Origin: Candidatus Brocadiia bacterium
GTDB taxonomy: Bacteria; Planctomycetota; MHYJ01; JACQXL01
Direction: 5' to 3'
DNA length: 5,583 nucleotides
Assembly (NCBI GenBank): GCA_020062035.1
Contig: JAGUXD010000105.1
Coordinates: 1 to 5,583 of the forward strand
Shown here: piece after piece, positions 1-4,874 of the stretch
How positions within the stretch are numbered: position 1 is the stretch's first letter
Layout of the letters: the number at the start of each line of letters is the position of its first letter
The notes under the pieces: generated by a model
Told to the model about the DNA's origin: nothing
The model's database searches: none
What the model saw: the letters and a program-made list of their open reading frames with translations, nothing else
Made by a program: the position numbers and the translations under genes

Positions 1-362
1 AAAAGAACCTCGCCTTGAATCTCTAATCTCCCCTCGGAAGTAACGAAGATATCTTCTCCAGTTAATCCTTGAAGTTTTTGGATGATACGTTCTTTAATTC
101 TGGTAAGTGTCTCATCATCTACTCTTGACTTATGAAGCAGTTCTTCATTCTTGAGTTTAAGTTTATTGAGTTCAAAAGAGATGTTTTGGTTTTCCTGTGA
201 GACGGCTTGATTAGCTGACCCAAGGTCTTTTATATGCGCATTTAATGCGTTGACATCTGCATTATATCTATCCTCAAGTTTCCTATAGGCGGTGCGTGAA
301 ACACAGCCCTGTATTAACAACCCGGCAGTTATCACAACCGCTATCTTTGTTAAGGTTTTCAT
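1..362 (-). CDS. OmpA-family lipoprotein with coiled coil, partial (N-terminal 120 residues)
   Basis: I read this frame directly from the sequence; it starts with ATG at 362-360 and runs off the left edge with 120 complete codons. Residues 1-19 form a lipoprotein signal peptide: a short basic start (MKTLTK), a hydrophobic core, then LLIQGC with the lipidated cysteine at position 20. Residues about 24-95 are polar, rich in Glu, Asn, Lys and Leu and probably coiled-coil. From about residue 101 the pattern GEDIFVTSEGRLEIQGEVLF matches the entry strand of an OmpA/MotB C-terminal domain, the module that binds peptidoglycan; the rest lies outside the window. By family knowledge such a protein would tether an envelope membrane to the cell wall. 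The start is supported by an AAGGAG ribosome site at 369-374, six bases before the ATG. It is the third gene of the minus-strand cluster, possibly with its own promoter. The lipoprotein call is firm; the OmpA assignment rests on a short stretch. Confidence 0.8.
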   Translation of the reverse strand, partial: MKTLTKIAVVITAGLLIQGCVSRTAYRKLEDRYNADVNALNAHIKDLGSANQAVSQENQNISFELNKLKLKNEELLHKSRVDDETLTRIKERIIQKLQGLTGEDIFVTSEGRLEIQGEVL

Positions 363-384
363 TTTCTACTCCTTTCTATTTATA

Positions 385-421
385 ATTATAATTTTAATTA
401 ATTAATTAAATAAATTGTCAA
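385..421 (-). promoter_or_regulatory. Possible promoter for the OmpA-like lipoprotein
   Basis: The 71-bp gap between the helix-turn-helix gene and the lipoprotein gene is almost pure A/T, including an alternating TAAT run around 395-410. On the minus strand it holds a perfect TTGACA (416-421) and a perfect TATAAT (385-390), but they are 25 bases apart, too far for one standard sigma70 promoter. The sequence 17 bases from TTGACA is a poor -10 (ATTAAA at 393-398). TATAAT at 385-390 would place a transcript start near 378, just before the SD site. I see no hairpin terminator here, so read-through from the upstream genes is also likely. Confidence 0.35.
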
Positions 422-433
422 TAAATTAAAAAA

Positions 434-1255
434 TTATTCTTCTTTCTTAAATTTCTCGAGATTTGGGGTGTCTTTTATACCAACAATATCTAGAACCATC
501 TGACCAAGTTCACGAGTAAGTCCGATTGGGGTTCTTCCTTTACCTGAACTAACCCTTATAATGTCTCCTATAAATGAGCCGACGAAAGTTAAAAACAACA
601 GAATCACTCCCAATAAAGCAATGTAAATTGGCGGGATTTTGAATTTAGGTGTGGGAACTATTACTGACACTGACTCTGGATAAATAAGAGGTTTTTGTCT
701 AACGGTGGTTGGATGAGCCGTTACCGGTGCTGCAAACCGTCTGATTTTTGCCTTGAGTTTGGGAAGTCTGGTCTTTTCTGCAACAGTTTCTACAAATTCC
801 TCACCAATAGTTTCAACACTTTCTTCTGGAATAGTCTCTGCAACACCTATTTCATCCTCTGCAATAGTTTCTTCAATGTTAGAAACGGGCTTTATCGGGG
901 TGGTGGCTTCTGCTTCTTCTATAATACCGGGTATCTGGATATCAGTATCACTGCCAATAGGAATTTCTTCTTCTGCCTTGATACTACTTGTGGTATCTTC
1001 TTCAATAAATGTAGCATCAGTGCTTGAAACCGCAGGTCCTGTTTCACCGGGAGGTAAAATTACCGTGGGCTCAGTAGTTGCTTCTTCTTTTTTGGACCTC
1101 ACATCAATCCTCTTGAACTTCATTCTGTCTTCGTCCTTAAACGCCCTTATCTCGCCTTCGGAAACCATTCTTTTCAGTTCATCTTCAGAGAGTTTAAGTT
1201 CGTTAAGGACTTCTTCAAAGGTATAAAATTCATCAGATTTAGGATCTTTCGGCAT
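434..1255 (-). CDS. Membrane-anchored helix-turn-helix (HTH_17-like) protein with acidic linker
   Basis: This is a 273-aa protein from ATG 1255. Residues 10-52 (YTFEEVLNELKLSEDELKRM, then a GEIRAF turn and an RMKFKRIDV strand) match the excisionase/MerR-like helix-turn-helix fold in which an EEV helix, an LxLSEDEL recognition helix and a short wing follow each other. Residues 53-160 are a low-complexity linker rich in Glu, Thr, Ile and Pro; 161-190 are basic. Residues about 209-230 (YIALLGVILLFLTFVGSFIG) are a single membrane helix, followed by about 40 residues. With the HTH in the cytoplasm, the C-terminus would be outside. The same frame is open back to an ATG at 1324, but I chose 1255 because AAAAGGAT (1264-1271) sits eight bases before it, and 1324 would overlap the upstream gene by 56 bases. 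The 13-base gap to that gene implies one operon. Function is unknown: the HTH may bind DNA at the membrane or serve as a protein-contact module. I recall similar proteins in planctomycetes, without proof here. Confidence 0.8.
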   Translation of the reverse strand: MPKDPKSDEFYTFEEVLNELKLSEDELKRMVSEGEIRAFKDEDRMKFKRIDVRSKKEEATTEPTVILPPGETGPAVSSTDATFIEEDTTSSIKAEEEIPIGSDTDIQIPGIIEEAEATTPIKPVSNIEETIAEDEIGVAETIPEESVETIGEEFVETVAEKTRLPKLKAKIRRFAAPVTAHPTTVRQKPLIYPESVSVIVPTPKFKIPPIYIALLGVILLFLTFVGSFIGDIIRVSSGKGRTPIGLTRELGQMVLDIVGIKDTPNLEKFKKEE

Positions 1256-1268
1256 AATGGTTATCCTT

Positions 1269-1682
1269 TTATTTTGGAGGAGATTCTTTTTCCTCTTTTT
1301 TCTGTGTTTTTCTGATATCCTCAAATATTTTTCTCATATCAGATGGCTGGGGGTCTAATTGCTTACTTCCAAAAGGCATTGTATATCCATCGGTCGTATT
1401 TACATCATATTGAATATCTCTAGCGGCTCTTAATTTAATACCTATTTCCTGATAATACTCATAAATGAAGAGTTTTCTATTTTTGGTATCTATCAGCCAA
1501 AGAATATTATTATCGGTTTTGGTAAGTGAACCTATTGCAATAAAATCCTGATTAGAAACTGTCTCACTCTGTCGTGGCGGCGCAGCAAAAACATCAAAAG
1601 ATGAGTTTCTTTCCAGCAGAAGCACTACAATAATCCCCATAACAAGTCCTACAATAAGATATAATATTTTATTTGTAGCCAT
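1269..1682 (-). CDS. Small membrane-anchored protein of unknown function
   Basis: This is a 137-aa protein that I cannot assign to a named family. Residues 6-23 (ILYLIVGLVMGIIVVLLL) form one N-terminal membrane helix preceded by a lysine, suggesting the remainder is outside the cytoplasmic membrane. The following FAAPP segment gives no convincing signal peptidase site, so I infer an anchor rather than a cleaved signal. Residues 46-95 look like a compact beta structure: DFIAIGSL, then NNILWLIDTKNRKLFIYEY, then IKLRAARDIQYDV, a pattern of 'value displayed, stored, named' strands that I recall from small planctomycete proteins. Residues 96-137 are polar, with a Lys/Glu/Pro-rich tail. The start is secure: AAAAGGAGGTGA lies at 1686-1697, nearly the full complement of the 16S rRNA tail, six bases before ATG. 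It is the first gene of the minus-strand operon, 13 bases ahead of the helix-turn-helix membrane protein, so the two probably work together. Confidence 0.75.
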   Translation of the reverse strand: MATNKILYLIVGLVMGIIVVLLLERNSSFDVFAAPPRQSETVSNQDFIAIGSLTKTDNNILWLIDTKNRKLFIYEYYQEIGIKLRAARDIQYDVNTTDGYTMPFGSKQLDPQPSDMRKIFEDIRKTQKKEEKESPPK

Positions 1683-1685
1683 TGT

Positions 1686-1697
1686 TCACCTCCTTTT
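1686..1697 (-). promoter_or_regulatory. Very strong ribosome binding site
   Basis: On the minus strand this reads AAAAGGAGGTGA, close to a complete match to the anti-Shine-Dalgarno tail of 16S rRNA, with the GGAGG core at 1689-1693 and six bases to the ATG at 1682. It predicts high translation of the 137-aa membrane protein, in contrast with the divergent plus-strand gene, which has no such site. Confidence 0.85.
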
Positions 1698-1706
1698 AAT
1701 ATTATA

Positions 1707-1735
1707 TTTATATAAACCTTATGTTAAAATGTCAA
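1707..1735 (-). promoter_or_regulatory. Sigma70-type promoter of the minus-strand envelope operon
   Basis: A perfect -35 (TTGACA, 1730-1735) and a -10 of TATAAA (1707-1712, five of six consensus bases) are separated by exactly 17 bases. The predicted start is near 1700, giving a leader of about 18 bases that consists almost only of the ribosome site. The -35 and spacer lie inside the first copy of the 78-bp repeat, while most of the -10 lies just outside it. The second copy therefore has the same -35 (1808-1813) but only TACAAA (1785-1790) as -10, so it should be weaker. Confidence 0.7.
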
Positions 1736-1758
1736 GAAAAATATTGTCTATATTAAAA

Positions 1759-1785
1759 TTTACATTTTCCACGATATTGTATAAT
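1759..1785 (+). promoter_or_regulatory. Upstream copy of the plus-strand promoter (copy 1)
   Basis: TTTACA (1759-1764) and TATAAT (1780-1785) lie 15 bases apart within copy 1 of the 78-bp repeat. A transcript from here would begin near 1792 and cross the whole second copy, giving an untranslated leader of about 80 bases before the ATG at 1871. The 15-base spacer is shorter than the usual 16-18, so strength is uncertain. Confidence 0.35.
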
Positions 1786-1836
1786 TTGTATAAACCTTAT
1801 GTTAAAATGTCAAGAAAAATATTGTCTATATCAAAA

Positions 1837-1863
1837 TTTACATTCTCCGCGATATTATATAAT
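1837..1863 (+). promoter_or_regulatory. Proximal plus-strand promoter of the propeller gene (copy 2)
   Basis: TTTACA (1837-1842, five of six consensus bases) and a perfect TATAAT (1858-1863) are separated by 15 bases within copy 2 of the repeat. The usual distance from -10 to transcript start would put the first base at about 1870-1871, on or next to the ATG of the propeller gene. If used, it yields a leaderless mRNA, which agrees with the lack of any Shine-Dalgarno site there. The short spacer limits confidence. Confidence 0.45.
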
Positions 1864-1870
1864 TTGTTCT

Positions 1871-2599
1871 ATGACTAAATATATTTTATTAAAAATATTG
1901 GCAATAATGCTCTTGTTGATTATCTGCCCTCTTGTCGTAAGAGGTGAAGAGAGAGATGATTGGGATGAAAAAACTAAGTCAGTAGGTTTAGAATATTTCT
2001 ATGTAGAAGAGATTATTTTGAATTCTTCTGCCCACACAGTAAAACTAATAGACCTTAACGAAGATGGAGTTAAAGAAATTATCTATTTATACGAGAGTTT
2101 CTCATATCCCCAAACAGAAGCCGAAAAATTTCAGCATCCATCTTTATACCTGCATATTTTATCTTATAACCCTGCTTCGCGAGGATATCAATCCCAACAA
2201 ATCATCAAAATTCCTGCAGGGGTAGTAAATATTATCATCGGCAATTTTTTACCTGCTCAAGGTAAAGAAATTGCTTTTGCCAGTTATGATAATGTTTTCT
2301 GCTATAAAATAATGGAGCAGAATAATTCTCTTCCTCCGATTTATGATGAGACGGCCATTAATTTAGTATCTGATTTATCCGAACGGACTATTTTTTGCCT
2401 CTCTGAACGATATTATCTTTACTGTATTGTATCTGAAGGCGAGGATATTAATAACGATACGATAGATGATTTGATTATCCCGGTTAAAGAAGGTTTTTTG
2501 GTCTGCTGGGGTCCGTACCAGAATGGAAATCCGACTAAAACCCAGATAATAAAGTCGCGGTCATCATCTTCTATCAAAGCAACAAGCGATACCTTCTAA
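1871..2599 (+). CDS. Secreted FG-GAP/VCBS beta-propeller protein, N-terminal part (frameshifted gene)
   Basis: This is the 5' part of a gene that continues in another frame. I chose ATG 1871 because residues 1-25 then form a signal peptide (MTKYILLKILAIMLLLIICP then LVVRG, likely cleaved before EERDDW). The frame is open back to ATG 1799, but that adds 24 residues encoded by the repeat and spoils the signal. No Shine-Dalgarno site precedes 1871. Three propeller motifs are visible: DLNEDGVKE (61-69), a degenerate GNFLPAQGKEIAFAS (124-138) and DINNDTIDD (192-200). These Asp/Asn-rich loops followed by hydrophobic strands are typical of FG-GAP/VCBS repeats, often calcium-binding, in exported adhesion or surface proteins. 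From about residue 224 the reading turns into unrelated Ser/Lys-rich sequence and stops at 2597-2599, while the propeller pattern resumes one frame back. The product as written (242 aa) is therefore probably truncated. Ligand and role are unknown. Confidence 0.75.
   Translation: MTKYILLKILAIMLLLIICPLVVRGEERDDWDEKTKSVGLEYFYVEEIILNSSAHTVKLIDLNEDGVKEIIYLYESFSYPQTEAEKFQHPSLYLHILSYNPASRGYQSQQIIKIPAGVVNIIIGNFLPAQGKEIAFASYDNVFCYKIMEQNNSLPPIYDETAINLVSDLSERTIFCLSERYYLYCIVSEGEDINNDTIDDLIIPVKEGFLVCWGPYQNGNPTKTQIIKSRSSSSIKATSDTF
2537..2598 (+). other. Frameshift interval in the propeller gene
   Basis: The upstream frame reads to a stop at 2597-2599; the downstream frame has a stop at 2536-2538 and is open after it. 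The change of frame must lie between these limits. The simplest site is the AAAA run at 2537-2540: one additional A would read PTKNPDNKVAVIIF and restore a single frame. No slippery heptamer of the X XXY YYZ type is present in the interval, and the A run is short for polymerase slippage, so a mutation or a sequence/assembly error is more likely than programmed recoding. Confidence 0.75.
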
Positions 2600-3510
2600 C
2601 CATCTCATCTTCTTTACCGAATATCTTCCTGGTTGATTTGAATGGTAATAAACTGAAGGATATCATTCTGGGTTTTAGTGATAGGTTGACTTATTATTTA
2701 CAGAACAAATCAGAAGCCATTTTTGCTGATGAGCCATCCGGAGAATTTAGATTGGACTTCCTTTCAACCCTTTCTACAGAAGGGAAAAATAACCTCTTAT
2801 TATACTCTCACCAATTTGCTGACCTGAATGCGGATGGGGTTATGGATATCGTTATTGCTCTAACAATCGGCGATTCATCTGATATCGGTAATCTCGTAAC
2901 CCGGTTTTTTATTTTTATAGCAAACCCCCAAGAAAAAAGTGTGGGAAAGATAGACCTTTATCAGACAGTTCCTTCGCACATAATAAATCTAAAAGGTATC
3001 TGTCCTTTATGGCGAATTGTAGAAATAAATGGGGATGCCTTTGCGGATATTTTTATTACCTCATTCAAACTAACTCTTGGCGCAAATATAAAGAAGACAG
3101 TCCTGAAATATATCCCGATTACGTATCAAATCTATCTTAACAAAGGCGGTAAAAAATTCTCGCCTTCTCCGGAATATGAAAGGAGCATAAATTTCCCGCT
3201 GAGCGCGGTAGGTAAGGGAACCGGCTTGTTCTCCCATATCTATCTCGGCTATGATTTCAATCTGGACACAAGAACCGATTTATTAACAATCTCAGGACCG
3301 GAAAAGAAAAAAGGAGTTCTGGCAATTTATTTAGGTAGACCTAAAGAAAAACTGATGCATCCTGATGGAATAAGTTTTGAGAAAGATGAATTCCTGCTTT
3401 ATCCAGTGCGGATACCGGATAAAGTCATTGTGCTTGACCTTAACAACGATAAGAAAAATGATATTATCCTGCAATACAAATCCCGGCTCATTACATTAAT
3501 ATCAAAATGA
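2539..3510 (+). CDS. FG-GAP/VCBS beta-propeller protein, C-terminal part (same broken gene)
   Basis: This frame is open from 2539 and continues the protein begun at 1871. Joined at the AAAA run (2537-2540), the total is about 546 aa. It opens NPDNKVAVIIFYQSNKRYLL and then shows five blade motifs: DLNGNKLKD (joined residue 256), DLNADGVMD (318), EINGDAFAD (385), DFNLDTRTD (462) and DLNNDKKND (523). With the three motifs upstream the spacing is 63, 68, 64, 62, 67, 77 and 61 residues, so the rhythm crosses the break undisturbed. A separate start at TTG 2638 is formally possible, but it has no ribosome site, cuts into a blade motif and would lack a signal peptide. The stop TGA (3508-3510) overlaps the folC start codon. 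Either the gene carries a real mutation or one base is missing from the sequence. Expected location if intact: exported, in the periplasm or at the cell surface. Confidence 0.7.
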   Translation, partial: NPDNKVAVIIFYQSNKRYLLTISSSLPNIFLVDLNGNKLKDIILGFSDRLTYYLQNKSEAIFADEPSGEFRLDFLSTLSTEGKNNLLLYSHQFADLNADGVMDIVIALTIGDSSDIGNLVTRFFIFIANPQEKSVGKIDLYQTVPSHIINLKGICPLWRIVEINGDAFADIFITSFKLTLGANIKKTVLKYIPITYQIYLNKGGKKFSPSPEYERSINFPLSAVGKGTGLFSHIYLGYDFNLDTRTDLLTISGPEKKKGVLAIYLGRPKEKLMHPDGISFEKDEFLLYPVRIPDKVIVLDLNNDKKNDIILQYKSRLITLISK

Positions 3511-4874
3511 CGATTAAATTTCATTCCTACACCTCTGCATATCAGTATCTCTGCAAGTTCACTGACTATGAACGGCTTCAAAAGGTCAGCTATAAACAAA
3601 GCACTTATAATCTTAAACGAATGGCTAAACTTTTATCATCTCTAAATAATCCACAGGATAAACTCCGCTGTATCCATATTGCTGGTACAAAAGGCAAGGG
3701 TTCTACCGCGATGCTCATATCCCAGATTCTCTCATTGGCCGGTTATCGTGTCGGACTTTATACCTCTCCGCATTTAGTTGACCTGCGCGAGCGAATCCAA
3801 GTCTGGACCCCAAATAGCCGAAATCTCATCTCCAAAAACGACTTCACCAATCTGATGAACTATATTGTAAATAGAATTCAATTCGCAATCCGTTTATCCT
3901 ATAGGGGAAACTTGCAATTCACAATTACCAGCCCCACCTTCTTTGAAATAATGACTGCTATGGCGTTCCTGCATTTTCTCTATCAGAAAGTTGACCTTGC
4001 GGTAATAGAAGTAGGACTGGGCGGAAGATTAGACGCTACCAATCTTATTACACCATTAGTCAGCGTAATTACCCGTATAGATTTTGACCATATGGACAAA
4101 TTAGGTAATACTATAAAAAAGATTGCTTACGAAAAGGCAGGAATTATTAAAAGAGATATTCCTGTGGTAACATTCAGACAACGAACATCAGCAGATAAAG
4201 TTATCAAGGAAAAGGCACAAAAAGAATCTGCACCTCTTTTTATAACCCCTCTCAAGCGATTTAATCTACCGCTGTTTACAGTGAGCAAAGCGAATCTGTT
4301 AGGTGAACATCAATCTGAAAACTGCTCGCTTGGCTTGAAAGTAATAGAAATCTTGAACAAATCAGGTCATACAAATATTGCTACTCGCACAATTAAAGAA
4401 GCACTTTCAGAGATAAAATTACCGGCTCGGCTTGAGATAGTTCAAGACAACCCAATGCTCATTATTGATAGCGCACATAATACCCTCTCTATAAAAGCGA
4501 CCCTTGAATCAGTCCGAAAACTAAAATACCGAAACCTGATTCTTATTTTCGCCATGTCTAAAGATAAAGAAGTGGCTCAAATCGGAAAACTCATTGAAGA
4601 TGCCTCTGATATTCTTATCCTGAGCAGGGCAGAGAATCCCAGATTGATTGCCCCGGAGAAGTTTCTCAGGTATCTTAAAAGAGATAATACAGAAAAACCG
4701 AATGCTCCGCTATTTCTTATACCGTCTTATCGCAAGGCATTAGAGACCGCTTTGCTCTTAGCAGACAAAGACGATTTAATCCTGATTACTGGTTCATTTT
4801 ATTTAGCCGGACCATCACGGGATTACTTCTTAAACAACTCAGGTCCGTTTGATTCGCAACTCAAGTGTTTATAA
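3507..4874 (+). CDS. folC: Folylpolyglutamate synthase / dihydrofolate synthase
   Basis: FolC belongs to the Mur ligase fold and uses ATP to add glutamate to reduced folates, in many bacteria also to dihydropteroate, in the cytoplasm. The 455 aa are slightly longer than usual (about 420-440). Visible motifs in order: the N-terminal TDYERL region (19-24), P-loop GTKGKGST (60-67), omega-loop YTSPHL (85-90), [12 protein letters not shown] (168-179), [11 protein letters not shown] (192-202), YEKAGIIK (208-215) with the lysine expected to be carbamylated at 210, [11 protein letters not shown] (266-276), ARLE (307-310), DSAHN (321-325), FAMSKDKE (348-355) and TGSFYLAG (428-435). All catalytic landmarks are present, so it should be active; one or two activities cannot be decided by eye. 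The ATG overlaps the previous gene's TGA (ATGA) and has no ribosome site of its own, which implies translational coupling. Its last 16 codons and stop overlap the convergent ruvB. Confidence 0.95.
   Translation: MTIKFHSYTSAYQYLCKFTDYERLQKVSYKQSTYNLKRMAKLLSSLNNPQDKLRCIHIAGTKGKGSTAMLISQILSLAGYRVGLYTSPHLVDLRERIQVWTPNSRNLISKNDFTNLMNYIVNRIQFAIRLSYRGNLQFTITSPTFFEIMTAMAFLHFLYQKVDLAVIEVGLGGRLDATNLITPLVSVITRIDFDHMDKLGNTIKKIAYEKAGIIKRDIPVVTFRQRTSADKVIKEKAQKESAPLFITPLKRFNLPLFTVSKANLLGEHQSENCSLGLKVIEILNKSGHTNIATRTIKEALSEIKLPARLEIVQDNPMLIIDSAHNTLSIKATLESVRKLKYRNLILIFAMSKDKEVAQIGKLIEDASDILILSRAENPRLIAPEKFLRYLKRDNTEKPNAPLFLIPSYRKALETALLLADKDDLILITGSFYLAGPSRDYFLNNSGPFDSQLKCL

Larger units (their letters stand above)
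1711..1866. repeat. Tandem duplication of a 78-bp intergenic promoter segment
   Basis: Copy 1 is 1711-1788 and copy 2 is 1789-1866, directly adjacent with no spacer. They match at 74 of 78 positions. The first 43 bases are identical, and the four differences (1754/1832, 1767/1845, 1771/1849, 1779/1857) are all transitions. The unit lies entirely between two divergent genes and carries promoter-like elements on both strands. Two copies in direct contact, without target duplications or open reading frames, point to a local duplication rather than a mobile element or CRISPR array. Confidence 0.95.

Noticed and set aside
695..1226. Plus-strand open frames opposite the HTH membrane protein gene
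   Set aside because: They are Ser/Phe/Cys-rich mirror translations of the acidic linker, without ribosome sites or recognisable domains.
1256..1324. Longer N-terminus (23 residues) of the HTH membrane protein
   Set aside because: It would overlap the upstream gene by 56 bases and begins with a Lys/Arg-rich stretch read from that gene's Lys/Glu tail in another frame; ATG 1255 has a well-placed ribosome site.
1711..1866. Short CRISPR array or mobile-element ends
   Set aside because: The two 78-bp units abut without spacers, carry no open frame and have no terminal inverted repeats; a local tandem duplication explains them.
1799..1870. Earlier in-frame ATG for the propeller gene (24 extra residues)
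   Set aside because: The extension is encoded by the intergenic repeat, has no ribosome site, and places a non-signal sequence ahead of a clear signal peptide starting at 1871.
2534..2598. Programmed -1 ribosomal frameshift in the propeller gene
   Set aside because: No X XXY YYZ slippery heptamer; slipping at ACT AAA would place the Lys tRNA on TAA. No obvious stimulatory stem follows.
3399..3599. Minus-strand open frame across the propeller/folC junction
   Set aside because: It lies fully antisense to two well-supported coding regions and has no domain or start signal.
4467..4481. FolC DSAHN in place of DGAHN as a defective active site
   Set aside because: The second position of this motif varies among active FolC proteins (for example Val), and the Asp, Ala, His and Asn are retained.
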